From Collinsella sp. (GTDB lineage: Bacteria; Actinomycetota; Coriobacteriia; Coriobacteriales; Coriobacteriaceae), in NCBI GenBank assembly GCA_019414265.1, contig DXMJ01000041.1, forward strand, positions 1 to 12,653: a stretch of 12,653 bases of DNA, given 5' to 3'. Each line of letters begins with the position of its first letter. Position 1 is the stretch's first letter. Below, piece after piece: positions 7,555 through 12,653 of this stretch. The notes below the pieces were generated by a model that was not told the DNA's origin, did not search any database, and saw nothing but the letters and a program-made list of their open reading frames with translations. A program made the position numbers and the translations under genes.

Positions 7555-7583
7555 GATGTGAACACGCACGGATCGTTCACATC
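7555..7583 (+). promoter_or_regulatory. Inverted repeat in the cstA 5' leader
   Basis: GATGTGAAC (7555-7563) and GTTCACATC (7575-7583) form a 9-bp perfect dyad with an 11-base spacer. It lies just downstream of the predicted start site. It could be an operator or a 5' stabilising hairpin on the transcript. It does not have the 6-bp spacing of a CRP site. It ends directly before an in-frame ATG (7584) of the leader ORF. Confidence 0.5.
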
Positions 7584-7607
7584 ATGATTGAAGAGGATTT
7601 CTTAGAC

Positions 7608-7652
7608 ATGTTCACGCATCAGCTAAACATTATCAGCGTAGTAATTATCTGA
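7608..7652 (+). CDS. Putative cstA leader peptide rich in Ile and Val
   Basis: A 14-codon frame, MFTHQLNIISVVII, followed by TGA. Six of its last seven codons are Ile or Val (7629-7634 and 7638-7649), the composition expected of a control peptide for branched-chain amino acid attenuation. AAGAGGA (7591-7597) is the likely ribosome binding site, with 10 bases of spacing. An in-frame ATG at 7584 would make it 22 aa but has no good binding site. It is followed by overlapping stems and a terminator before cstA, which is what suggests it is translated and regulatory. It is short enough that chance cannot be excluded without comparison between species. Confidence 0.6.
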   Translation: MFTHQLNIISVVII

Positions 7653-7654
7653 TG

Positions 7655-7742
7655 CGGGTTAGCACATACAGCTAGCCCGTACGATAACGGGCGGCTGATG
7701 AAGATGAGGGCCGTCGAGCGCAACCGACGGCCCTCATTTTTT
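7655..7742 (+). promoter_or_regulatory. Putative transcription attenuator upstream of cstA
   Basis: Four successive stems overlap their neighbours. 1:2 pairs CGGGTTAGC (7655-7663) with GCTAGCCCG (7671-7679), 9 bp with one G-U. 2:3 pairs GCCCGT (7675-7680) with ACGGGC (7687-7692). 3:4 pairs 7690-7696 with 7709-7715 using two G-U pairs. 4:5 is the terminator 7704-7742. A ribosome at the leader stop codon would cover segment 1, allowing 2:3 and so the terminator. A ribosome stalled at the first Ile codons would leave 1:2 free, favouring 3:4 and read-through into cstA. The stems are read from the sequence; the switching is inferred. Confidence 0.55.
7704..7742 (+). terminator. Intrinsic terminator between leader ORF and cstA
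   Basis: ATGAGGGCCGTCG (7704-7716) pairs perfectly over 13 bp with CGACGGCCCTCAT (7725-7737), with an 8-base loop, and runs into six T (7737-7742). It stands 35 bp before the cstA start codon and downstream of the cstA promoter. It must therefore be bypassed for cstA to be expressed from that promoter. Confidence 0.9.
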
Positions 7743-7777
7743 ATGTCTAGGAAGTTCTTTTTAGAGGAGGAAATGTA

Positions 7778-9667
7778 ATGAACGGAGTTTTGCTCATGGT
7801 TGTGGCCGCGGCGGTGCTCGCCTGCGGCTATCTGGGCTACGGCCGCTGGCTGGCCAACAAGTGGGGCGTTGACAAAGAGGCCCTCACGCCGGCCAAGCGC
7901 ATGAAGGACGGCAAGAGCTTCTCGCCCGTCTCCGCCTTTACCGCGTTCTCGCACCAGTTCAGCTCGATCTGCGGTGCTGGCCCTGTCACGGGTACGATCG
8001 TCGCCATGGCCTTTGGCTGGCTGCCCGTCGTGCTCTGGGTCCTCGTCGGCGGCATCTTCTTTGGCGCCGTCCACGACTTTGGTGCTCTGTACGCTTCGAT
8101 GAAGAACAACGGCAAGTCGCTCGCTCAGCTCATCGAGAAGTACATCGGCAAGACCGGCCGTCGCCTGTTCCTGCTGTTCTGCTGGCTGTTCTGCATCATC
8201 GTCATCGCCGCCTTCACCGACATGGTCTGCAAGACGTTCATGTTCACCCCGGCCGTTGACGCTTCTGGTGCTGCTACCGGTGCCATCGACTTCACCAAGT
8301 CCTATGCCGCCGGCTGCGCTGGTACCATCTCCATCCTGTTCACCTTCGTCGCTATCGCCTTTGGTTGGGCCCAGAAGAAGTTCAACCTCACCGGTGCTAC
8401 CGAGTTCGTCACCGGCGTGGTCCTCATGGTTCTCATGTTTGCCGTCGGTATGCAGTTCCCGGTCTACCTGGACAAGTTCCAGTGGTTCGCCGTTGTCATG
8501 GTCTACCTGGTCTTTGCTGGCGCCATGCCCATCCAGATGCTCAAGACCCCTCGCGACTACCTCACTTCCATCATGATGATCGTCATGATCGCCTGCGCTG
8601 TCCTCGGTATCGTCGTCCTGGGTGTTAACGGCCAGGCCACCATCACCGCTCCGGCCTTTACCGGCTTCTCCAGCGCTTCTGGCATGATGTTCCCGGTCCT
8701 GTTTGTTTCCGTTGCCTGCGGTGCCCTCTCCGGCTTCCACAGCCTCGTTTCTTCTGGTACCTCCTCCAAGCAGGTCGAGAAGGAGCAGGACGCCGTCAAG
8801 GTCGGTTATGGCGCCATGATCGTCGAGTCCTTCGTCGGCATCCTTGCCATCATCGTCGCCGGCATCATGTTCTCCGACATGAACACCGCCGGTACCGGCG
8901 CCCTCAACGCCGGCGTCGCTTCCACCCCGTTCCAGATCTTCGCCGCTGGCATCTCCCGCGGTATGCAGGCCTTCGGTGTTGACGGCACGCTCGCTACCGT
9001 CTTCATGACCATGAACGTTTCCGCTCTGGCCCTGACCTCGCTCGATGCCGTCGCCCGCATCGCCCGCACCTCGTTCTCCGAGTTCTTTGCCCAGACCAAC
9101 GACGCCCTGGCCATCGAGTCCAAGGCCGGCTACATGAAGGTTCTCGGCAACCCCTGGTTCGCCACGGTCGTCACCCTGCTTCCCGGTCTCGCCCTCGCCT
9201 TTGGCGGCTATGCCAACATCTGGCCGCTCTTTGGTGCTTCCAACCAGCTGCTCGGCGGCATGACCATGATCACCCTCGCCGTGTTCTGCAAGTGCACCGG
9301 CCGCAAGGGCTGGATGCTCTACGTGCCCGTCGCCTTCCTGCTCTGCTGCACCTTCACCTCGCTGGTCCAGAGCGCCATGGGCTGCATGACCGCTGTCCAG
9401 GCTTACGGCTTCTTCGGCACCATCCCGGCTACCGCCACCACGGCCGCCGTCTCCGTCGCCGCCACCAAGGGCTTGCAGCTCGTTTTCGCCGTCCTGCTGA
9501 TGGTCCTGGGCCTCATCGTCGCCGTCAACTGCCTCAAGGAGTTCTTCGGCAAGGAGGCCGGCTCCATGCCCGACGAGGAGCCCGAGTGGTCCGAGATGGG
9601 CAAGGCCGAGTACGGTCGCGCCGCTGCCGCTGAAGTTCCTGCCGACGCCGAGGCCGCCAAGGCCTAG
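7778..9667 (+). CDS. cstA: CstA-family peptide/pyruvate transporter (carbon starvation protein)
   Basis: Polytopic inner-membrane carrier. Known relatives are E. coli CstA and BtsT, linked to peptide uptake and pyruvate/proton symport, and B. subtilis CstA. Seen: an N-terminal membrane segment (about 3-25), then the family signature FSHQFSSICGAGPVTGT (57-73), followed by hydrophobic segments along most of the length. The last 35 or so residues are a charged Ala/Glu-rich cytoplasmic tail. At 629 aa it is shorter than the roughly 700-aa E. coli protein and closer to the Gram-positive form. AGAGGAGG (7763-7770) is a near-perfect ribosome binding site 7 bases before the ATG. Codon choice is strongly C-ending (GCC, ATC, GTC, CTC), unlike the preceding operon, which suggests high expression. 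Expression appears to be controlled by the leader and terminator upstream. The substrate cannot be decided from sequence. Confidence 0.93.
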   Translation: MNGVLLMVVAAAVLACGYLGYGRWLANKWGVDKEALTPAKRMKDGKSFSPVSAFTAFSHQFSSICGAGPVTGTIVAMAFGWLPVVLWVLVGGIFFGAVHDFGALYASMKNNGKSLAQLIEKYIGKTGRRLFLLFCWLFCIIVIAAFTDMVCKTFMFTPAVDASGAATGAIDFTKSYAAGCAGTISILFTFVAIAFGWAQKKFNLTGATEFVTGVVLMVLMFAVGMQFPVYLDKFQWFAVVMVYLVFAGAMPIQMLKTPRDYLTSIMMIVMIACAVLGIVVLGVNGQATITAPAFTGFSSASGMMFPVLFVSVACGALSGFHSLVSSGTSSKQVEKEQDAVKVGYGAMIVESFVGILAIIVAGIMFSDMNTAGTGALNAGVASTPFQIFAAGISRGMQAFGVDGTLATVFMTMNVSALALTSLDAVARIARTSFSEFFAQTNDALAIESKAGYMKVLGNPWFATVVTLLPGLALAFGGYANIWPLFGASNQLLGGMTMITLAVFCKCTGRKGWMLYVPVAFLLCCTFTSLVQSAMGCMTAVQAYGFFGTIPATATTAAVSVAATKGLQLVFAVLLMVLGLIVAVNCLKEFFGKEAGSMPDEEPEWSEMGKAEYGRAAAAEVPADAEAAKA

Positions 9668-9706
9668 TCGGTCGGACGGGTTGAATCTCCCATCTATTTG
9701 ACTCGG

Positions 9707-9745
9707 AAAGACCGGGTCCGCAATCAAGCGGACCCGGTCTTTTTT
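9707..9745 (+). terminator. Intrinsic terminator of cstA
   Basis: A 15-bp perfect stem (9707-9721 with 9728-9742) has an AATCAA loop and continues as T through 9745. It starts 39 bp after the cstA stop and isolates cstA from the next gene. Confidence 0.95.
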
Positions 9746-9786
9746 CTTGTGAGAACAGGTGGTGCAAGGGCGTTCTCGCAGATGTT

Positions 9787-9816
9787 TTGCGTGGATAGGC
9801 TCGTGCGTTGTACCAT
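9787..9816 (+). promoter_or_regulatory. Weak promoter candidate for the JetD-like gene
   Basis: TTGCGT (9787-9792) and TACCAT (9811-9816) are spaced 18 bp apart between the cstA terminator and the next start codon. The -10 overlaps the first of three ATATG motifs placed exactly 10 bp apart (9815, 9825, 9835), which may be a phased binding site. Low confidence: the match is partial. Confidence 0.3.
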
Positions 9817-9850
9817 ATGGACGTATATGTGTGCATATGAAAGGGGCCCC

Positions 9851-12043
9851 GTGGCCAAGACGGTATATTCCGATAATCAAAACAATGTCGATGCTCTGGC
9901 TGAGCGTCTGAGCAGCCAGACATCGCTTTCTGCCGAGCGCGCCAAGCTGGTTGCCTACGACCTGCTCTGCCGCAAGGCACTCAAGATTAAGTCGAGCGCG
10001 CTGGCGCAGATTTTCCGCTCCGTCGATAAGGAATGCGACACCAAGGCGATGCGCGATGAGCTTATCGCGGCAAATATCGTGACCAAGATCGAGGGCAGCG
10101 GCATTAACGGGCGCCCGGCGTTCTATACCATCAATGTCGAGATCCGCGATACCCAGGAGCAGCCTGCCGAGTCCGTCGAAGATTTTGTCGTCGAGGATTC
10201 CGCTGACGTGCCTGCTGTGGAAGAAGCTGCTCCGCGTGAGCATGTCGATACCGATGAGTTGCTCGATGAGAACGTCGTGCGTGCCTTTACGGCCAAGGCA
10301 GGACGCGGCGGTTTTGGCGGGGGTGGCAAGCGCGATGCGCAGCGCCGCGCCCAGCAGGAGCGCTTCCGTCGTGCCGTTGCTCAAAAGGGTGAGACGGATG
10401 CCGAGGCTGTTGAGAACGAGGTTGCTGCCGAGTCGCAGAGGCCCGCGAAGGAGCAAAAGCCCGTGGAGGCCCAGGAGTCCCAGCGTCGCCGTGGTGCCCA
10501 CTTTAAGGCTGCGCAGCAGGATGTCGCGCATGAGGTTGAAGAGCCTTCCGAGGCTGCAGACGATGTTGAGGAGTCTGCCAAGAAGGCTCCGGGTTCATGC
10601 CGTCCCGGGCGTGGTTTTGCGAGGCGCGCGTATCCCGTAAGGCGTCAGGAGAAGGGCGAGCCGGCTTCGACCGCTCAGGCCGAGAAGGCCGAACAAACCG
10701 AGAAAACCGTTGAGCCGGCGGCTCGCGAGCAGCAACCTTCCGAGTCGCAGCCTGCGGCTGACACTGAGGTCAAAGCTCAACAGACCGCTGATAAGCAGGC
10801 GGGGGAGAGCGCCTCAGGCAAGCCCCGCCGTCGTCGTCACCGCGGCGGTCGTGGCTCAAATGCCGAGGCCGCGGCCGAGAAGACAGCGACACAAAACGGA
10901 GATGAGAAGGCCGAGACTCCGGTGGATCAGGTCAAGCGCCAGCCGGCGAAGGAGGCCAAGTCCGATCGTCCGCAAAAGCGCTCGTCTGCGCCCAAGCAGG
11001 AACGTAATACCCGGGCAGATTCCAAGCGTAAGCCTCATGCACAGGCTGAGCCTGCCGCGGCTGATAGTGCTACCCAGCAGCCCGAGTCGGCCGTCCACGG
11101 CGAGGTATCGGCGTTTGCCCTTGCCCGCGTTTTGGGCAGGCAGCTGCTCAAAGTTGTCCCTACGCCTACGGCGCTCTCTAAGATCAAGGAGCAGCAGACT
11201 CAAATTGTTAAGGTCGAGGGCAAGGACGGCAAAAAGGCGCCGCAGCGCACTCAGCACAACGAGATGTCCAACCGCAAGATTGCCGAGGAAATCGCAATCA
11301 TCCAGGCTTGGATCGAGCAAAACCGAGGTGCCGATACGCCGGTTGCCTCGCGCCGCCAGCGTGCCTACCAGATTTTTAACGACGAGAAGGCTTTTGACGG
11401 CAAGCACGGTGAGCGCCTGATAAGGCGCATGACCGAAAAGGGCATCAGCATGCAGGCGATCAAGGTCGCCCCCAACCGCCCCGTGCACTTTACGGGTTTC
11501 TTTACGCTGGGCGCCGATAAGCCGTTCATTATGGTCGAGAACCTGGACACCTATGACGAGATCGTCAGGCTGCTGCGTGGCCGCAAGCACGCCAAGCTCT
11601 TTGGCATCAAGGTGGGCGGCGTGATTTTTGGCGGCGGATGCAAGGCGAGCGTCTCGCATGCCCTGGACGATTATCTGGCTGAGATCGGCTATCGCTTTAA
11701 CTACGTCTACTACGTGGGCGATATCGACCGCGAGGGCGCGCGCATCGTCGAGCAGGCTCGCAATGCCAATGTGGTTGAGATTCGTCTGCATGCCGGCATG
11801 TACCGCGCCATGCTCGCCGAGCATAAGCGTCGCGTGAAGGCCGGCGGCGAGTGCGAGCCCGCGGCTGCCAACCAGGGCGTGCCGCAGAACTTGGCGGCGA
11901 CGATCAAGGATCTGCCCATGGTCACGCGCGTGCAGTTCCGCAATGTGCTACGCGAGGGCGGGCGCATTCCGCAGGAGATCCTGATGACCGCCGACTATCG
12001 GGATGGCGACTCGGGAAGCTTCGACCGCATGCTGAACAACTAA
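9851..12043 (+). CDS. JetD-like (DUF2220, Toprim) protein with long low-complexity linker
   Basis: A 730-aa protein in three parts. Residues 1-100 look like a compact helical domain ending in a beta hairpin (GSGINGRPAFYTINVEI), possibly a winged helix. Residues about 105-415 are a low-complexity Ala/Glu/Lys/Gln/Arg linker with basic Gly/Arg patches (RGGFGGGGKR near 151, RRRRHRGGRG near 325). Residues about 417-730 resemble the C-terminal part of the Wadjet subunit JetD. RAYQIFNDEKAF (504-515) matches its conserved FGDEK-type motif. MVEN with Glu563, IFGGG, and GDIDREG with Asp624 and Asp626 give the acidic triad of a Toprim nuclease fold. JetD cleaves plasmid DNA for the SMC-like JetABC complex, but none of those genes is here, so this is an orphan. 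GTG at 9851 is preferred because GAAAGGGG (9839-9846) precedes it; the frame stays open back into the cstA terminator. Function unknown; a DNA-acting nuclease is inferred. Confidence 0.7.
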   Translation: MAKTVYSDNQNNVDALAERLSSQTSLSAERAKLVAYDLLCRKALKIKSSALAQIFRSVDKECDTKAMRDELIAANIVTKIEGSGINGRPAFYTINVEIRDTQEQPAESVEDFVVEDSADVPAVEEAAPREHVDTDELLDENVVRAFTAKAGRGGFGGGGKRDAQRRAQQERFRRAVAQKGETDAEAVENEVAAESQRPAKEQKPVEAQESQRRRGAHFKAAQQDVAHEVEEPSEAADDVEESAKKAPGSCRPGRGFARRAYPVRRQEKGEPASTAQAEKAEQTEKTVEPAAREQQPSESQPAADTEVKAQQTADKQAGESASGKPRRRRHRGGRGSNAEAAAEKTATQNGDEKAETPVDQVKRQPAKEAKSDRPQKRSSAPKQERNTRADSKRKPHAQAEPAAADSATQQPESAVHGEVSAFALARVLGRQLLKVVPTPTALSKIKEQQTQIVKVEGKDGKKAPQRTQHNEMSNRKIAEEIAIIQAWIEQNRGADTPVASRRQRAYQIFNDEKAFDGKHGERLIRRMTEKGISMQAIKVAPNRPVHFTGFFTLGADKPFIMVENLDTYDEIVRLLRGRKHAKLFGIKVGGVIFGGGCKASVSHALDDYLAEIGYRFNYVYYVGDIDREGARIVEQARNANVVEIRLHAGMYRAMLAEHKRRVKAGGECEPAAANQGVPQNLAATIKDLPMVTRVQFRNVLREGGRIPQEILMTADYRDGDSGSFDRMLNN

Positions 12044-12051
12044 ATTCCGCC

Positions 12052-12188
12052 GGCCCCGGGAGAGCGGGGACACCGGCTTAGGTTTCCTGCTCTACAGTCC
12101 TGCTCACGACGGAGGCCACATTAAGTGGCCTCCTGTTCGTGCGGAACTCGCGATAAACCTAAGCCGGTGTCCCCGCTCTCCCGGGGCC
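12052..12188 (+). repeat. Long hairpin element, copy C (core forward)
   Basis: Arms 12052-12085 and 12155-12188 pair perfectly over 34 bp around a 69-base core (12086-12154). The core has the same ends as copy A (CCTGCTCTACAGTCCTGC and GTGCGGAACTCGCGAT). The inner stem is GGAGGCCAC/GTGGCCTCC with the ATTAA loop. Outer arms differ from A and B except for the innermost AGGTTT. It starts 8 bp after the JetD-like stop, the same placement relative to a + strand gene as copy A. No T run follows. Confidence 0.9.
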
Positions 12189-12220
12189 TGTCGTGGCTTG
12201 GCCGTTGCATGCGGCTCGTT

Positions 12221-12253
12221 TTTCGGAACGGGGCTGACGGACACGTTCCGAAA
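12221..12253. repeat. 10-bp inverted repeat
   Basis: TTTCGGAACG (12221-12230) and CGTTCCGAAA (12244-12253) are perfectly complementary with a 13-base spacer. There is no following T run, so it is not a clear terminator. It lies between hairpin copy C and the AT-rich element. Operator, REP fragment or remnant are all possible. Confidence 0.5.
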
Positions 12254-12291
12254 TCTACCACCGTCGCTGTGCAGGGTGTCTATAAAGAGCC

Positions 12292-12521
12292 GTGGCCAAA
12301 AAACATCAAATATGAGTACTGATACTCTTTTAGTAGCAGTAATTTTGACCACATTTAAGGTGATTTGACGTGTCGATCGAGCAGATAAGCTGCCGTATCT
12401 CCTCAAGTGTTCATTAAAGGAAGACCTTGATGCGAATAAATCTCATTAAGATCTTCTTTTATTAACGAAAATAATGTAGCTACAACGGTAACAGTACTCA
12501 TATTTGCCGTTTTTTGGCCAC
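12292..12521. repeat. AT-rich 230-bp element with 30-bp terminal inverted repeats (MITE-like)
   Basis: The ends 12292-12321 and 12492-12521 are inverted copies matching at 28 of 30 positions; the only differences fall at 12305-12306. They begin GTGGCC and contain AAATATGAGTACTG. The interior is clearly more AT-rich than the surrounding DNA. Weaker inverted similarity runs some 25 bp further inward on both sides. No clear target duplication flanks it. Each inverted repeat carries an ATG facing inward: an 18-codon frame on + (12312-12368, MSTDTLLVAVILTTFKVI) and a 32-codon frame on - (12501-12403) that begins MSTVTVVATLFSLIKEDL. Neither has a convincing ribosome binding site. Either a non-autonomous mobile element or two head-to-head gene-start remnants. 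Confidence 0.65.
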
Positions 12522-12554
12522 AGTCCTTCGGAGGGTCCTCGAAAATAGTCCCGA

Positions 12555-12613
12555 GCCGGCACTTGGGGACGTTCCTATAATGCCGGCACTTAGGAGCGTC
12601 CCCAAGTGCCGGC
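12555..12613. repeat. REP-like palindrome built from GCCGGCACTT units
   Basis: Arms 12555-12576 and 12592-12613 pair over 22 bp with one mismatch. The unit GCCGGCACTT occurs directly twice (12555-12564 and 12582-12591, period 27) and once inverted (12604-12613). The 15-base loop contains the self-complementary TGCCGGCA. The structure resembles bacterial REP sequences; no transposase is near. Confidence 0.7.
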
Positions 12614-12653
12614 ACCGCGTCTGCCTGCGGCGGCCGCGCCCCGCTGCGTCGCT

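Larger units (their letters stand above)
12189..12653. other. Gene-free, repeat-rich terminal region
   Basis: No gene of normal length is supported here. The region contains, in order, a 10-bp dyad, an AT-rich element with 30-bp terminal inverted repeats and a REP-like palindrome, each listed separately. The last 40 bases are GC-rich and without recognisable structure. Short open frames crossing these repeats are unlikely to be genes. Confidence 0.6.

Noticed and set aside
7557..7581. TGTGA and TCACA in the cstA leader as a CRP-type site
   Set aside because: The half-sites are much farther apart than the 6 bp a CRP site needs.
7537..7777. T-box riboswitch controlling cstA
   Set aside because: No T-box AGGGTGGAACCGCG-like sequence or specifier stem was found. 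The leader ORF explains the Ile/Val codons better.
9698..9850. Upstream start of the JetD-like gene within or just after the cstA terminator
   Set aside because: The first in-frame start there is inside the terminator hairpin and has no binding site. GTG at 9851 has GAAAGGGG before it.
7619..10531. A 970-codon open frame on the minus strand opposite cstA and the start of the JetD-like gene
   Set aside because: Its translation is a Gly/Asp/Glu/His-rich low-complexity string with no family motifs. It is explained by the C-ending codon bias of cstA on the other strand.
12292..12653. CRISPR array, given repeated GC-rich units at the end of the window
   Set aside because: The units are inverted and too few, with no regular spacers.

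Overview
The window looks like chromosomal DNA of a high-GC Coriobacteriia actinobacterium, most likely Collinsella or a close relative. I infer this from the gene order and codon use; I could not run a search. All recognised genes are on the + strand.

(1) 164-6987 is a tightly packed housekeeping operon: acpS, a bifunctional NAD(P)HX repair enzyme (nnr), alanine racemase (alr), a 4Fe-4S uracil-DNA glycosylase, tsaE, and one 794-aa reading frame that fuses TsaB, RimI and TsaD. The order follows the actinobacterial acpS/nnr/alr/tsaE/tsaB/rimI/tsaD neighbourhood, with the last three genes merged. Intergenic gaps run from 0 to 12 bp, with one 14-bp overlap. A terminator (23-54) and a plausible promoter (105-134) precede it.

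(2) 6988-7607 is intergenic. It holds two long hairpin elements of one family in opposite orientations (7000-7134 and 7275-7410), then a good promoter (7508-7536) and a 5' dyad.

(3) 7608-9667 is a regulated unit. A 14-codon leader ORF ending IISVVII is followed by mutually exclusive RNA stems and a 13-bp intrinsic terminator. Beyond that lies cstA, a peptide/pyruvate transporter with strongly biased codon use. The arrangement resembles Ile/Val-responsive transcription attenuation. A strong terminator (9707-9745) closes it.

(4) 9851-12043 encodes a 730-aa protein with an N-terminal small domain, about 310 residues of charged low-complexity linker, and a C-terminal domain with the motifs of the Wadjet nuclease subunit JetD (DUF2220, Toprim type). 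No JetA/B/C genes are present in the window.

(5) 12044-12653 has no convincing gene. It is a cluster of different inverted repeats: a third copy of the long hairpin family, a 10-bp dyad, an AT-rich 230-bp element with 30-bp terminal inverted repeats, and a REP-like GCCGGCACTT repeat.

The most unusual features are the three-copy hairpin family, where stems differ between copies but stay paired while internal-loop and terminal-loop sequences are conserved; the cstA leader; the orphan JetD-like protein; and the TsaB-RimI-TsaD fusion.
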